A DNA stretch of 64,000 bases from Pseudomonadota bacterium (GCA_023418595.1 JAEZZI010000018.1:124001-188000); one strand, 5' to 3'. Shown: positions 1 through 8,245, numbered from the stretch's first letter. Notes: generated by a model from the letters alone, not told the origin. Numbers and translations: made by a program.

Positions 1-50
1 TGACGCTGGGCTGGTAATTTTGTTACGAATCTGCTAAACAATCCCCAAGA

Positions 51-77
51 AGCGCAGGGACAGGTCGCCCCTGCGCT
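51..77. other. Perfect 9-bp hairpin upstream of carD
   Basis: Bases 51-59 (AGCGCAGGG) pair perfectly with 69-77 (CCCTGCGCT) around a 9-nt loop. No T-run follows on the plus strand, so it may be a weak terminator of an upstream gene, a leader structure of carD, or neither. The first 195 bases hold no other feature I can support. Confidence 0.4.
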
Positions 78-195
78 ATTCGGAGACGTACGAAATTCAC
101 CACCGCCGGTCCGTCCGCGGGGTCGCTCGCCATTTTGGTCGCCCCCTTCTTCCGCTACCGGATCGGCGTTTACCCATGAAAGGTAGGTATCCCGC

Positions 196-729
196 ATGGC
201 TTCCAAAGCCCTGTCCTTCGACGTCGGCGATTATGTCGTCTATCCCAAGCACGGCGTCGGTCGCGTCATCGAACTGCAAAAGTCCGAAATCGCCGGCATG
301 CAGCTCGAACTCTATGTGCTGCGTTTCGAAAAGGAGCGGATGACGCTCCGCGTGCCCACCAACAAGGCCGAAAGCGTCGGCATGCGCAAGCTGTCGAGCG
401 ACAAGACGCTCCGCGAAGCGCTCGACACATTGAAGGGCAAGCCCAAGGTCAAGCGCACCATGTGGTCGCGTCGCGCCCAGGAATATGAAGCGAAGATCAA
501 TTCGGGCGACCTGGTGTCGATCGCCGAAGTGGTCCGCGACCTGTTCCGCGCCGACGACCAGCCCGAGCAGAGCTATTCCGAACGCCAGATCTTCGAAGCG
601 GCCGCCAGCCGCCTGGCGCGCGAACTCGCGGCGATGGAACAGGTGGACGAGCCGACCGCGCTCGAAAAGCTGCTCGAAATCCTGCGCGCGGCAGCCGCGA
701 TCCACAACAGGGACAAGGTGCCCGCGTAA
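196..729 (+). CDS. carD: CarD family transcriptional regulator
   Basis: CarD binds the RNA polymerase beta subunit and stabilises open promoter complexes, especially at rRNA and other growth-related promoters. The 177-residue protein opens with the RNAP-interaction (Tudor-like, TRCF-RID) domain, seen as DYVVYPKHGVGRV near residues 12-24, and continues into the helical C-terminal DNA-contacting domain. Length and domain order match alphaproteobacterial CarD. The ATG is preceded by AAAGGTAGG at 179-187, a good ribosome binding site. A clear intrinsic terminator follows, so this is probably a single-gene transcription unit. The family assignment is secure; the regulon in this organism is not known from the sequence. 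Confidence 0.95.
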   Translation: MASKALSFDVGDYVVYPKHGVGRVIELQKSEIAGMQLELYVLRFEKERMTLRVPTNKAESVGMRKLSSDKTLREALDTLKGKPKVKRTMWSRRAQEYEAKINSGDLVSIAEVVRDLFRADDQPEQSYSERQIFEAAASRLARELAAMEQVDEPTALEKLLEILRAAAAIHNRDKVPA

Positions 730-762
730 CCCGCGCGACGTTTTTCCCATACCGAACCGAAG

Positions 763-793
763 GAGGCGGGTCCGACAAGGGCTCGCCTCTTTT
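763..793 (+). terminator. Intrinsic terminator of carD
   Basis: GAGGCG (763-768) pairs with CGCCTC (784-789), extended inward by a G-T and a G-C pair, and is followed directly by TTTT (790-793). It lies 34 nt past the carD stop, where a rho-independent terminator is expected. Confidence 0.72.
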
Positions 794-796
794 CGT

Positions 797-834
797 TTGA
801 CCGCTTCCCGCGTGTGTTATATAGATAATACACA
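797..834 (+). promoter_or_regulatory. Promoter with overlapping palindromic operator
   Basis: A sigma-70-like promoter is visible: TTGACC (797-802), 17 nt, then TATAGA (820-825). An AT-rich imperfect palindrome spans 813-834, starting TGTGTTAT and ending AATACACA with 16 of 22 positions symmetric, and covers the -10 element. The ribosome site AAAGGAG follows at once. This geometry suits a repressor that blocks the -10. The regulator is not identified; the shape would fit a GntR- or PadR-type protein, which is inference only. Confidence 0.5.
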
Positions 835-847
835 AAGGAGATATCCC

Positions 848-1591
848 ATGCGCAGCCTGTTGATCGCCCTCACCGCCCTGCCGCTGATGGCGTGCAACGG
901 CGACGCCACGATCGGCGAGAAATCGGGAACCGTGGTCGAAGCACAGGGCAGCGGCGACGCGCGAAGCTATGCCGTGCGCGATTTCGCCAAGGTCGAACTG
1001 CGCGGATCGGACGATGTCGAGGTTTCGACCGGCGGCGATTTTTCCGTCCGGGCCGAGGGCGATCCGAAGATTCTGGATCAACTCGAGATCCGCATCGACG
1101 GCGACCGGCTGATCGTCGGGCGCAAGGATCGCGCGGGCTGGAACTGGGGCGGTGACGACGGCGATGTTCGCATCCTGGTGTCGATGCCGACGATCCGCAG
1201 CGGCATGCTGGCGGGATCGGGCGACCTGACGATCAATCGCGCGACCGGCGATTTCGACGGGGATCTCGCGGGATCGGGAGACATGACGATCGGCATCTTG
1301 CAGGGCGGGCGTGCGGATTTTTCGCTGGCTGGATCGGGCACGATCGCCGCCAGCGGCCAGATCGACCGGTTCGACCTGTCGATCGCCGGATCGGGCAATT
1401 TCGATGCGCCGGGACTGACCGCCAGCAATGCCGAAATCAACATCGCGGGGTCCGGCGACGTTCGCGCGCTGGTCAATGGCGACGCGTCGATCGCGATCAT
1501 GGGGTCGGGCGACGTCGACCTGGGCCCGCAGGCGCGGTGCAGCGTCAACAAGATGGGATCGGGCGAGGTTCGCTGCGGCAGCACAAGCTGA
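848..1591 (+). CDS. DUF2807 (head GIN domain) lipoprotein
   Basis: This 247-residue protein starts with a short signal peptide and a lipobox (LMAC, Cys at about residue 16), so it is probably a lipoprotein. The rest is a DUF2807 putative autotransporter-adhesin/head GIN domain, rich in repeated AGSGD, AGSGN and MGSGE turns spaced about 18-20 residues apart, typical of a right-handed beta-helix. The ATG at 848 is chosen because it follows AAAGGAG and begins the signal peptide; the reading frame is open further upstream but lacks signal features. The gene lies 39 nt ahead of a second DUF2807 gene, probably in one operon. No enzymatic activity is known for the family; an envelope role is inferred. 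Confidence 0.85.
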   Translation: MRSLLIALTALPLMACNGDATIGEKSGTVVEAQGSGDARSYAVRDFAKVELRGSDDVEVSTGGDFSVRAEGDPKILDQLEIRIDGDRLIVGRKDRAGWNWGGDDGDVRILVSMPTIRSGMLAGSGDLTINRATGDFDGDLAGSGDMTIGILQGGRADFSLAGSGTIAASGQIDRFDLSIAGSGNFDAPGLTASNAEINIAGSGDVRALVNGDASIAIMGSGDVDLGPQARCSVNKMGSGEVRCGSTS

Positions 1592-1630
1592 AGGCTTGTC
1601 TGGTGGGGGAATGAGTGCGAGCTTCGCGGC

Positions 1631-2320
1631 ATGATCCCGCTGACGCTCGCACTCATTGCGCTTTCGCTCCCCAGCCCCAGGCAATCGCACGACCGCACGG
1701 TCATGCTCACCAGTTTCGACCGGGTTCGCGTCGAAGGTCCGTTCGACGTGACGCTGACGACGGGCAAGGGCGCGGGCGGCGTGCTGTCGGGCGACACGCG
1801 CGCGATCGACGGCGTCAGCATACGCGTCGAAGGACGCACGCTGGTCGTCAGCGCGGGCGCGAATGGCTGGGGCGGCTATCCGGGCGATGCGAAGGGGCAG
1901 GTCAAGGTCAAAGTGACCACGCCGATGCTGCGCGCCGCCGCGGTCGCGGGCGGCGGCCAGTTGCGGATCGACCATGTCCGCGCCCAGACGGTCGATCTGT
2001 CGGTCGCAGGCGCAGGCGCGCTGTCGGTCGCGCGGCTGGAGACCGACCAGCTGAACGCGACGATGAACGGGACCGGCGCGTTGACGCTGGGCGGCACTGC
2101 GGGTCGCGCGCGCTTCCTGAACTCCGGCACCGGATCGATCGACGCGGGCAAGCTGGTCGCGCGCGATCTGACGGTGATGTCGCAGGGGATGGGCAGCGGC
2201 GCGTTCAATGCGCGTTATACCGCCGACATATCGGCGATGGGCCTGGGCAGCATCATCGTGTCGGGATCGCCCAAATGCACCGTCCGTGGCCCTGGCCCGG
2301 TCGCTTGCGGCGATCGCTAG
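1631..2320 (+). CDS. DUF2807 (head GIN domain) secreted protein
   Basis: The 229-residue protein has a hydrophobic signal sequence (MIPLTLALIALSLP) followed by a DUF2807 domain with GAGAL, GTGAL and GTGSI turns in a regular ladder. It is a divergent paralogue of the preceding gene but lacks a lipobox cysteine, so it is probably periplasmic or secreted rather than lipidated. Both proteins end in a Cys pair (here CTVRG...VACG), which could form a disulfide closing the last coil. The ribosome site is weak, so translational coupling to the upstream gene is likely. The stop overlaps the convergent pdeM stop by 4 nt. Confidence 0.8.
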   Translation: MIPLTLALIALSLPSPRQSHDRTVMLTSFDRVRVEGPFDVTLTTGKGAGGVLSGDTRAIDGVSIRVEGRTLVVSAGANGWGGYPGDAKGQVKVKVTTPMLRAAAVAGGGQLRIDHVRAQTVDLSVAGAGALSVARLETDQLNATMNGTGALTLGGTAGRARFLNSGTGSIDAGKLVARDLTVMSQGMGSGAFNARYTADISAMGLGSIIVSGSPKCTVRGPGPVACGDR

Positions 2321-2979
2321 GCCGCGATCGGGAAGCGCAGTAGCCGGTCGCTGAGCGGGACGAGTGCCTCGGCACGCTTGCCGACCGCACGCACGATTTC
2401 GGGGTGCCCGGCATCCAGCCCGCCGGTCAGCGCGCCGAATGCGGGCAGGATCAGCTTGGCCGGCGTCGCCACGAAACAGCGCCTGGCGACGCTGCGCCCG
2501 CGCATGTTGATGCGCAATTTGGGATGGAAATGTCCCGACAATTCGGGCCGCACCTCTCCGGCCAGCGCTTCGTGGCGCAGCACCAGACCATCGACCGCCG
2601 CCTCATCGACGACCTGGCCGCCGAAACAATCGGTGAAAAACGGATCGTGATTGCCGACGATCCAGCGCCAGTCCACCCGCGCGGTCAACGCCCGCAGCGC
2701 GGCTTGCGCATCGGCGGGGAGGCGCTCGCACCCGGCGGCATCGTGGAAACTGTCGCCCAGGCACCAAAGCTCGCGCGCACCGGTCCGATCGATCGCCTCG
2801 GCCACGGCAGCGAGCGTCGCGATCGAATCATAGGGGGGCAGCATTTGCCCGCGCGCGGCGAACCAGCTTCCTTTTTCCAGATGCAGGTCGGCGAGCAGCA
2901 ACGCCTGGCGCTCCGGCCAGTAAAGTGCACCATTTGCCAGCGCCCGGAACGCGACACCACCGAACGAAAGGGGAACCAT
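2317..2979 (-). CDS. pdeM: Ligase-associated DNA damage response endonuclease PdeM
   Basis: PdeM is a calcineurin-like metallophosphoesterase with manganese-dependent nuclease/phosphodiesterase activity, encoded beside Lhr-type helicases, an MBL exonuclease and an ATP-dependent DNA ligase in many bacteria. The motifs are all present: LADLHLEKG, GDSFHD, GNHD and GHFH, which ligate the two metals. I place the start at the ATG at 2979 (MVPLSFGG), the usual beginning of the family. A GTG at 3027 in the same frame would add 16 residues and overlap the upstream stop (GTGA), so it cannot be excluded. The gene is last in the likely operon helicase, aspartyl protease, pdeM. Confidence 0.88.
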   Translation of the reverse strand: MVPLSFGGVAFRALANGALYWPERQALLLADLHLEKGSWFAARGQMLPPYDSIATLAAVAEAIDRTGARELWCLGDSFHDAAGCERLPADAQAALRALTARVDWRWIVGNHDPFFTDCFGGQVVDEAAVDGLVLRHEALAGEVRPELSGHFHPKLRINMRGRSVARRCFVATPAKLILPAFGALTGGLDAGHPEIVRAVGKRAEALVPLSDRLLRFPIAA

Positions 2980-3023
2980 CGCATTGCCATGCCGTGTACG
3001 CCGGCCGAATGCAATCGCCGCCC

Positions 3024-4007
3024 TCACATCATCCGCAGCCCGACGCCGTCGCTGCGCAATTCGAAGCGGATGTCGCGATTGGCAAAGTCGATATCGACGC
3101 GGCGAAACATGCGGAACGCGTCCATCCCCAGCAGCATCGCGGGCGCATCGTCCAGGCCCAGCGTCCGAAACGGCTCCAGATCACCAAATGCCATCGGCGC
3201 GTTCGTCATTTGCATCCCCCCAAGCCGGAACCGATCGACCTGGTGATATTCGGCCATCACCTGCTGTCCGGTGACGCTGGTGATCGGGATGCGACCCAAT
3301 GGTGTGCCGCGTGCCCCGATCAGTCGCCGCATCGCCATGTTGCCGATGCTCATGCCGGATCCGGTGTCGATCACCACGCGGATGCGCTTGCCGCGATAAT
3401 CGGCATCGGTGACGATCAACTGGCCCAGTCGCGACGCCGCGCGCACGACGATCTCGTTCGGACTGCTTCGCCCGATCGACGCGCGCGTGGAACGGCGCGA
3501 GGGGCGCACCTCCATCGTGCGGCGATCGACATCGATCAGCACCTTGTGCCCCTCGAGCAGATCGACGCCCAGCAACCCTGACGCGCCGAGATGGCGATAC
3601 GACAGGGCGGGCGCCGTCACCTGCTTCGGCTCGCGTTTCCGGCCGAACCGCAGTGCCGGGATGGCGACCGTCGCGACCTGGCTGCGCCCGCTGAGCGATA
3701 CCAGATTGACGCGCGGCCCCGCCCCCAAAGCCAGGCGATCGGCGAGTTCGCGCGAGATGACCGTGCGTTCGGCGCCGGTGTCGATCACGAAGCGGTAATC
3801 GTCATTGTCGCCGATCGTCACCGGCACCGCCATCCGCTGATCGTGCGGCGATAGATCGAGCGTTTCCAGCAATTCGGGGTCGATTTCGGGCGCGGCGGCC
3901 AGCGTCGTGACCGCTTGCCGATCGACAACATCCTGAGGCTGCGCCGGATCAAGGGGACGGGCGCCGATCAGGCTCGTGCAGGCCAGCAGGGCGACCCACC
4001 GCAACAT
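3024..4007 (-). CDS. Retropepsin-like aspartic protease family protein
   Basis: The 327-residue protein contains two aspartyl-protease lobes in a single chain, each with an active-site DTG: FVIDTGAERT near residue 76 and VVIDTGSGMS near residue 215. It thus resembles a pepsin-type duplication built from retropepsin-like halves, as in bacterial aspartyl protease family proteins. The N-terminus is hydrophobic (MLRWVALLACTSL) and ends in a possible lipobox cysteine, so export or lipidation is likely. It sits between the helicase (54 nt away) and pdeM (4-nt overlap if the GTG start is used), which ties its expression to repair genes. Its substrate is unknown. Confidence 0.85.
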   Translation of the reverse strand: MLRWVALLACTSLIGARPLDPAQPQDVVDRQAVTTLAAAPEIDPELLETLDLSPHDQRMAVPVTIGDNDDYRFVIDTGAERTVISRELADRLALGAGPRVNLVSLSGRSQVATVAIPALRFGRKREPKQVTAPALSYRHLGASGLLGVDLLEGHKVLIDVDRRTMEVRPSRRSTRASIGRSSPNEIVVRAASRLGQLIVTDADYRGKRIRVVIDTGSGMSIGNMAMRRLIGARGTPLGRIPITSVTGQQVMAEYHQVDRFRLGGMQMTNAPMAFGDLEPFRTLGLDDAPAMLLGMDAFRMFRRVDIDFANRDIRFELRSDGVGLRMM

Positions 4008-4060
4008 GGCATGAGATTATCGCAAACCATGCTGCGCAGCAATTGCGATCGGCAGGCGGC

Positions 4061-6511
4061 TCAACCCTCGCGCATCGCGTCCGCGGCAAGCGCTTCGGCC
4101 TCGATCAGCAGCGCGTCGTCGGTCGATCCCTGCGCCACGCTTTCGCGCCCGATCAGCACGAGCACGGGGACCGCGAGCGGGCTGATGCGGTCGAGATCGA
4201 CGTGCAGCATCGTGTCGGCCGCGCGGTCGAGCAGATCGGCCAGCCGCCCGATATCGGTCATCCGCGCGCGGGCATCCTCCCACGCGGCGCGGAGCAGCAG
4301 ATGGTCGGGTTCGTATTTGCGCAGCACGTCGTAGATCAGGTCGGTCGAGAAGGTCACCTGCCGCCCGGTCTTGCGCTTGCCGGGGATCTGGCGCTCGACC
4401 AGCCCGCCGATCACCGCGACTTCGCGGAATGCGCGTTTGAGCAGCGCGGATTGCTGCACCCAGTCGACGAACTCGTTTTCGAGGATATCAGGCGAGAAAA
4501 GCGACGCAGGGTCGGTGATCGGCTCCAGCCCGTAACAGGCCAGCGCATAGTCGTTGGCGACGAAGCCGATCGGTTTCAGCCCCTGCGCCTCCATCCGCCG
4601 GGTGACGAGCATCCCCAGCGACTGATGCGCGTTCCAGCCTTCGAAGCTGTAAGCAACCATGTGGTGGCGGCCGTCGCGCGGAAAGGTTTCGACCAGCAAT
4701 TGCCCCGGTTTGGGGAGGACCGAGCGCCGGTCCTGCACCTCCAGCCATTCGCGCACATCGCTCGGAAAGCGCCGCCACTGGTCGCGATCGTGGAGGAAAT
4801 GCCGCACGCGATTGGCGAGATTGGTGGTCAGCGCCAGCCGCGCGCCGACATAGGTGGGGATGCGCGCGGGGCGGCTGCTGGCGCGCACGATTACGTCGCT
4901 CGTCTCGATCCGCTCGACCTCCAGGCTGATCCCGCTGAAGAAGAATGTGTCGCCGGGCGAGAGCGAAGCGGCGAAATATTCCTCGATCTGGCCCAGCCGC
5001 CGCCCGTTCCTGAACCGCACGTCGAGCGCAGGCGCATCGACGATGATCCCGGCGTTCAGCCGGTGCTGCGCGACGAATTTGGGGTGGCTGATCCGCCAGA
5101 CGCCATCGACGCCCTTGGTCAGCCGTTTGAACCGGTCATAGGCGCGCAGCGAGTAACCGCCGTCGGCAATAAAGCCGAGCACCTGGGCGAAAATCTCGGG
5201 CGTTACCGTCGCATAGGGCCTGGCGCCCCGGATTTCCGCCAGCATGTCGGCTTCGTCGAACGGCGCGGCACAGGCGCAGGCGACGAGGTGCTGCGCGAGC
5301 ACGTCGAGCGCGCCGGGGCGGAAGTGTTCGGCGTCGAGTTCGCCCGCCTCCACCGCGTCGAGCGCGGCGCGCGCCTCCAGATATTCGAAGCGGTTGCCGG
5401 GGACGACCACGGCCTTGGACGGTTCGTCCAGCCGGTGATTGGCGCGGCCGATGCGCTGGATGAGGCGCGACGAACCCTTGGGCGCGCCCATCTGGATCAC
5501 GCAATCGACATTGCCCCAGTCGAGCCCGAGGTCGAGGCTGGCGGTCGCGACCAGCGCGCGCAGCCGCCCGTCGGCCATGGCCCCCTCGACTTTGCGGCGC
5601 GCTTCCTTGTCCAGGCTGCCGTGATGAATGCCGATCGGCAATTTGAGTTCGTTGACCTTCCACAGATCCTGAAAGATCAGCTCGGCCAATCCACGCGTGT
5701 TGCAGAAGATGATCGTGGTCTGATGCGTCTCGATCTCCGCCATCACCTGCGGCGCGGCATAGCGCCCCGAATGGCCGGACCAGGGGACGCGCCCCTCGGG
5801 CAACAGGATGGCGATGTCGGGATCGGCACCGGGGTCGCCCATCACCTTCGCCACGCCCGCCGCATCACCGTCGCGCGACAGCCAGGCACGGTAGAGGTCG
5901 GGTTCGGCCACCGTTGCCGACAGCCCGACGCGGCGCATCGCGGGCGCGATTTTCTGCAATCGCGCCATCGACAGGCTGAGCAGATCGCCGCGCTTGCCGC
6001 TGGCGAACGCATGAACCTCGTCGATGACGATGGTGCGCAGGCCTGCGAACATCGTGAAGCTGTCGGGATAGCTGAGCAGCAGGCTGAGCGATTCGGGCGT
6101 GGTCAGCAGGATTTGCGGTGGCCTGATCCGTTGTCGTGCCTTGCGATCGCTCGGCGTGTCGCCGCTGCGCGTCTCCACCCGGATGTCGAGGCCCATCTCC
6201 TCGATCGGACCGATCAGGTTGCGCTGCACATCGACCGCGAGTGCCTTCAGAGGCGAGACATAGAGGGTGTGCAGCCCGTCGGTCGGGGCTTCGATCAGTT
6301 CGGCCAGGCTGGGCAGGAATCCGGCAAGCGTCTTGCCCGATCCGGTGGGCGCGACGAGGAGCGCATCGCGTCCTGCGCGTGCCGCATCCAGCATCTCGCG
6401 CTGGTGCCGCCGCACGTCCCAGTCGCGATCCGCGAACCAGTCCGTCAGAATCGGGGGAAGCGAGTCGGTCGGCACGCGCCTGGCTATGTCAGAACCACGC
6501 AGCGGGCGCAC
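4061..6511 (-). CDS. lhr: Ligase-associated DNA damage response DEXH helicase (Lhr-type)
   Basis: The 816-residue protein is an Lhr-core superfamily 2 helicase, a 3'-to-5' ATP-dependent translocase acting on DNA or RNA-DNA hybrids. Visible motifs are Walker A (APTGSGKT, about residue 54), DEVH box (IDEVHAFA), motif III (LSATV), the late helicase motif QRIGRANH, and the Lhr-specific winged-helix and C-terminal region. The length fits the short ligase-associated Lhr-core type rather than the approximately 1500-residue full Lhr. It is the first gene of a minus-strand run with the aspartyl protease and pdeM. Established family knowledge links it to DNA repair; the cognate ATP-dependent ligase is not in this window. 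Confidence 0.93.
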   Translation of the reverse strand: MRPLRGSDIARRVPTDSLPPILTDWFADRDWDVRRHQREMLDAARAGRDALLVAPTGSGKTLAGFLPSLAELIEAPTDGLHTLYVSPLKALAVDVQRNLIGPIEEMGLDIRVETRSGDTPSDRKARQRIRPPQILLTTPESLSLLLSYPDSFTMFAGLRTIVIDEVHAFASGKRGDLLSLSMARLQKIAPAMRRVGLSATVAEPDLYRAWLSRDGDAAGVAKVMGDPGADPDIAILLPEGRVPWSGHSGRYAAPQVMAEIETHQTTIIFCNTRGLAELIFQDLWKVNELKLPIGIHHGSLDKEARRKVEGAMADGRLRALVATASLDLGLDWGNVDCVIQMGAPKGSSRLIQRIGRANHRLDEPSKAVVVPGNRFEYLEARAALDAVEAGELDAEHFRPGALDVLAQHLVACACAAPFDEADMLAEIRGARPYATVTPEIFAQVLGFIADGGYSLRAYDRFKRLTKGVDGVWRISHPKFVAQHRLNAGIIVDAPALDVRFRNGRRLGQIEEYFAASLSPGDTFFFSGISLEVERIETSDVIVRASSRPARIPTYVGARLALTTNLANRVRHFLHDRDQWRRFPSDVREWLEVQDRRSVLPKPGQLLVETFPRDGRHHMVAYSFEGWNAHQSLGMLVTRRMEAQGLKPIGFVANDYALACYGLEPITDPASLFSPDILENEFVDWVQQSALLKRAFREVAVIGGLVERQIPGKRKTGRQVTFSTDLIYDVLRKYEPDHLLLRAAWEDARARMTDIGRLADLLDRAADTMLHVDLDRISPLAVPVLVLIGRESVAQGSTDDALLIEAEALAADAMREG

Positions 6512-6540
6512 CGATTTCGGTCAAACGCTTCTTCTCACCC

Positions 6541-6615
6541 GTCATTGCGAGCGCAGCGAAGCAATCCAGTCGCGCCGGACGATGTGCTGGATTGCTTCGC
6601 TGCGCTCGCAATGAC
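6541..6615. repeat. Perfect 29-bp inverted repeat
   Basis: Bases 6541-6569 and 6587-6615 are exact reverse complements over 29 bp, separated by 17 nt. The arm begins GTCATTGCGAGCGCAGCGAA. It lies between the helicase gene and a small membrane protein gene. It belongs to a widespread class of bacterial intergenic palindromes; only one copy is in this window. Confidence 0.93.
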
Positions 6616-6621
6616 GAACCA

Positions 6622-6804
6622 CTATTTCAACATCCCGTCGTCGCTCGCCTGCTCGACATACCTGCGGTGAGTCGTCTCTTCGGTCGCGGCTTCCTCTTCC
6701 GGCTCTTCCGGTGTGCCTCGATTGTGGGTCATCGCCCAGCCGATCGCGACGATGAAGGCGACCCCGGCCATGATCGTCAGTGCCAACCAGATAGTGCTGC
6801 CCAT
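6622..6804 (-). CDS. Small single-pass membrane protein (paralogue 1)
   Basis: This 60-residue protein has one transmembrane helix (about residues 4-22) ending in WAMTHNR, then an acidic Glu-rich stretch and a C-terminal QASDDGM motif. It is clearly related to the neighbouring gene at 6915-7118, which shows WAIRHNR and QAKDDGM at the same places. The start at 6804 is chosen because GGGAGAAG precedes it; a longer in-frame extension adds a basic tail without homology. The protein belongs to no family I recognise. The acidic cytosolic or periplasmic tail with a shared C-terminal motif suggests interaction with a common partner, which is inference. Confidence 0.7.
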   Translation of the reverse strand: MGSTIWLALTIMAGVAFIVAIGWAMTHNRGTPEEPEEEAATEETTHRRYVEQASDDGMLK

Positions 6805-6914
6805 CGGTCTTCTCCCGACGCGGGCGAACCGGACCGGCGGTCGCATAGGTGCGACTCATGCCGACGGGCACATCGGTCCTTCGCCAGCAAGGCGAAGTAT
6901 CGCATATCTCGGTG

Positions 6915-7118
6915 CTATTGGGCCGGACGGTCGCTGTTGCGTTCGGGGTGCATTCCGTCGTCCTTCGCCTGGTCGTCGTACATCCGTTTGGTCGCGGCTT
7001 CGGTATGCGCATCCTCCGCACGGCTGGTGCGATTGTGGCGGATCGCCCAGATGATCGCGATGGCAAGCAAGATGGGACCGAGGATCGTCAGCACGCCCAA
7101 TAAATTGGTGTCAGCCAT
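6915..7118 (-). CDS. Small single-pass membrane protein (paralogue 2)
   Basis: This 67-residue protein has a transmembrane helix at about residues 6-26 (LLGVLTILGPILLAIAIIWA), the WAIRHNR boundary motif, and an ATKRMYDDQAKDDGM tail followed by a short charged extension. It is a paralogue of the 60-residue protein just downstream on the same strand. The ATG at 7118 follows GGAAAGGAG, a strong ribosome site, which supports a real gene. It is divergent from the exonuclease gene starting at 7208, so the 90-nt gap holds two promoters or ribosome sites. Function unknown. Confidence 0.72.
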   Translation of the reverse strand: MADTNLLGVLTILGPILLAIAIIWAIRHNRTSRAEDAHTEAATKRMYDDQAKDDGMHPERNSDRPAQ

Positions 7119-7207
7119 GATTGGGCTCCTTTCCTGTATCCGACCAACGAAGCCCGCGCCGCTTCGATCCGCTGGCGCGTTCGGGAATCCGTTCCCATAT
7201 CCATGCG

Positions 7208-8245
7208 ATGCCCGCTGTCCGTCCCCGCCCGGCCAAGCCACGATCGCCCGACCGGCTGGGCCATTGGGTCGATCCGCATCCCCAGGGCATCTACCTTCCC
7301 GCCGCCGATGCCTGGGTCGATCCGTCGGTGCCGGTGCCGCGCGCGCTCATCACCCACGGCCATGCCGACCATGCCCGCGGCGGACATGGCGAGGTGTGGG
7401 CGACGCCGGAGACGCTGGCGATCATGGGCGTACGCTATGGCGACCAGAACGGTCACCCGGTGGCGTATGGCGAAAGCCTGAGGCTGGGCGAGATCGACAT
7501 ATCGTTCGTCCCCGCGGGCCATGTGCTGGGATCGGCGCAGATCGTTCTCGACCATGCGGGCGAGCGCGTCGTGGTGTCGGGCGATTACAAGCGCCGCCCC
7601 GACCCGACCTGCACGCGATTCGAAGTGGTGCCGTGCGACATCTTCGTCACCGAGGCGACATTCGGTCTGCCCGTGTTCCGACATCCCGAAACGCATGACG
7701 AAATGGACAAATTGCTCGCCGCGCTGCGGGCCGAGCCGGAACGCTGCGTGCTGGTCGGCGCCTATGCGCTGGGCAAGGCGCAGCGCGTGATCCGCGAACT
7801 GCGCGACATGGGGTTCGACGATCCGATCTACATCCACGGCGCGCTGCAACGACTGTGCGACCTCTATGTCGAGCATGGCGTCGACCTGGGCGAGTTGCGG
7901 CCTGCCACGGGCGTGGCGAAGGGCGAGCTGACGGGGCGGATCGTCATGGCGCCGCCCTCCGCGCTCAACGATCGCTGGTCCAGGCGACTGCCCGATCCGA
8001 TCACCGCGATGGCAAGCGGCTGGATGCGGGTGCGCCAACGCGCGCGACAGCGCAATGTCGAGCTACCGATCATCTTGTCCGACCATGCCGATTGGGACGA
8101 ACTGACCACGACGCTGAAAGAAGTCGCGCCCAAGGAGGTCTGGGTCACGCACGGGCGAGAGGATGCGCTGGTCCATTGGTGCCAGCTCCACCAGATCAGG
8201 GCGCGCGCGCTCGACCTGGTCGGGTTCGAGGATGAGGACGACTGA
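7208..8245 (+). CDS. Ligase-associated DNA damage response exonuclease (MBL fold)
   Basis: This 345-residue protein is a metallo-beta-lactamase/beta-CASP nuclease of the ligase-associated exonuclease family, related to SNM1 and CPSF73 enzymes. The metal-binding THGHADHARGGH motif is near residue 50, and later motifs include GDYKRRPD, the beta-CASP-like ALGKAQR stretch, and LSDHADW with its metal-binding His. The ATG at 7208 (MPAVRPRPAKP) is preferred over upstream in-frame codons because conservation begins shortly after it. In many genomes this gene directly precedes an ATP-dependent DNA ligase; here a dipeptidase gene follows instead. Confidence 0.92.
   Translation: MPAVRPRPAKPRSPDRLGHWVDPHPQGIYLPAADAWVDPSVPVPRALITHGHADHARGGHGEVWATPETLAIMGVRYGDQNGHPVAYGESLRLGEIDISFVPAGHVLGSAQIVLDHAGERVVVSGDYKRRPDPTCTRFEVVPCDIFVTEATFGLPVFRHPETHDEMDKLLAALRAEPERCVLVGAYALGKAQRVIRELRDMGFDDPIYIHGALQRLCDLYVEHGVDLGELRPATGVAKGELTGRIVMAPPSALNDRWSRRLPDPITAMASGWMRVRQRARQRNVELPIILSDHADWDELTTTLKEVAPKEVWVTHGREDALVHWCQLHQIRARALDLVGFEDEDD

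Noticed and set aside
51..77. Terminator for a gene before the window
   Set aside because: The hairpin is perfect but lacks a T-run on the plus strand, so it is reported only as a hairpin.
4043..6670. 875-codon plus-strand open frame
   Set aside because: It is antisense to the Lhr helicase along its whole length and its translation is Arg/His/Gln-rich with no motifs, the usual GC-skew shadow.
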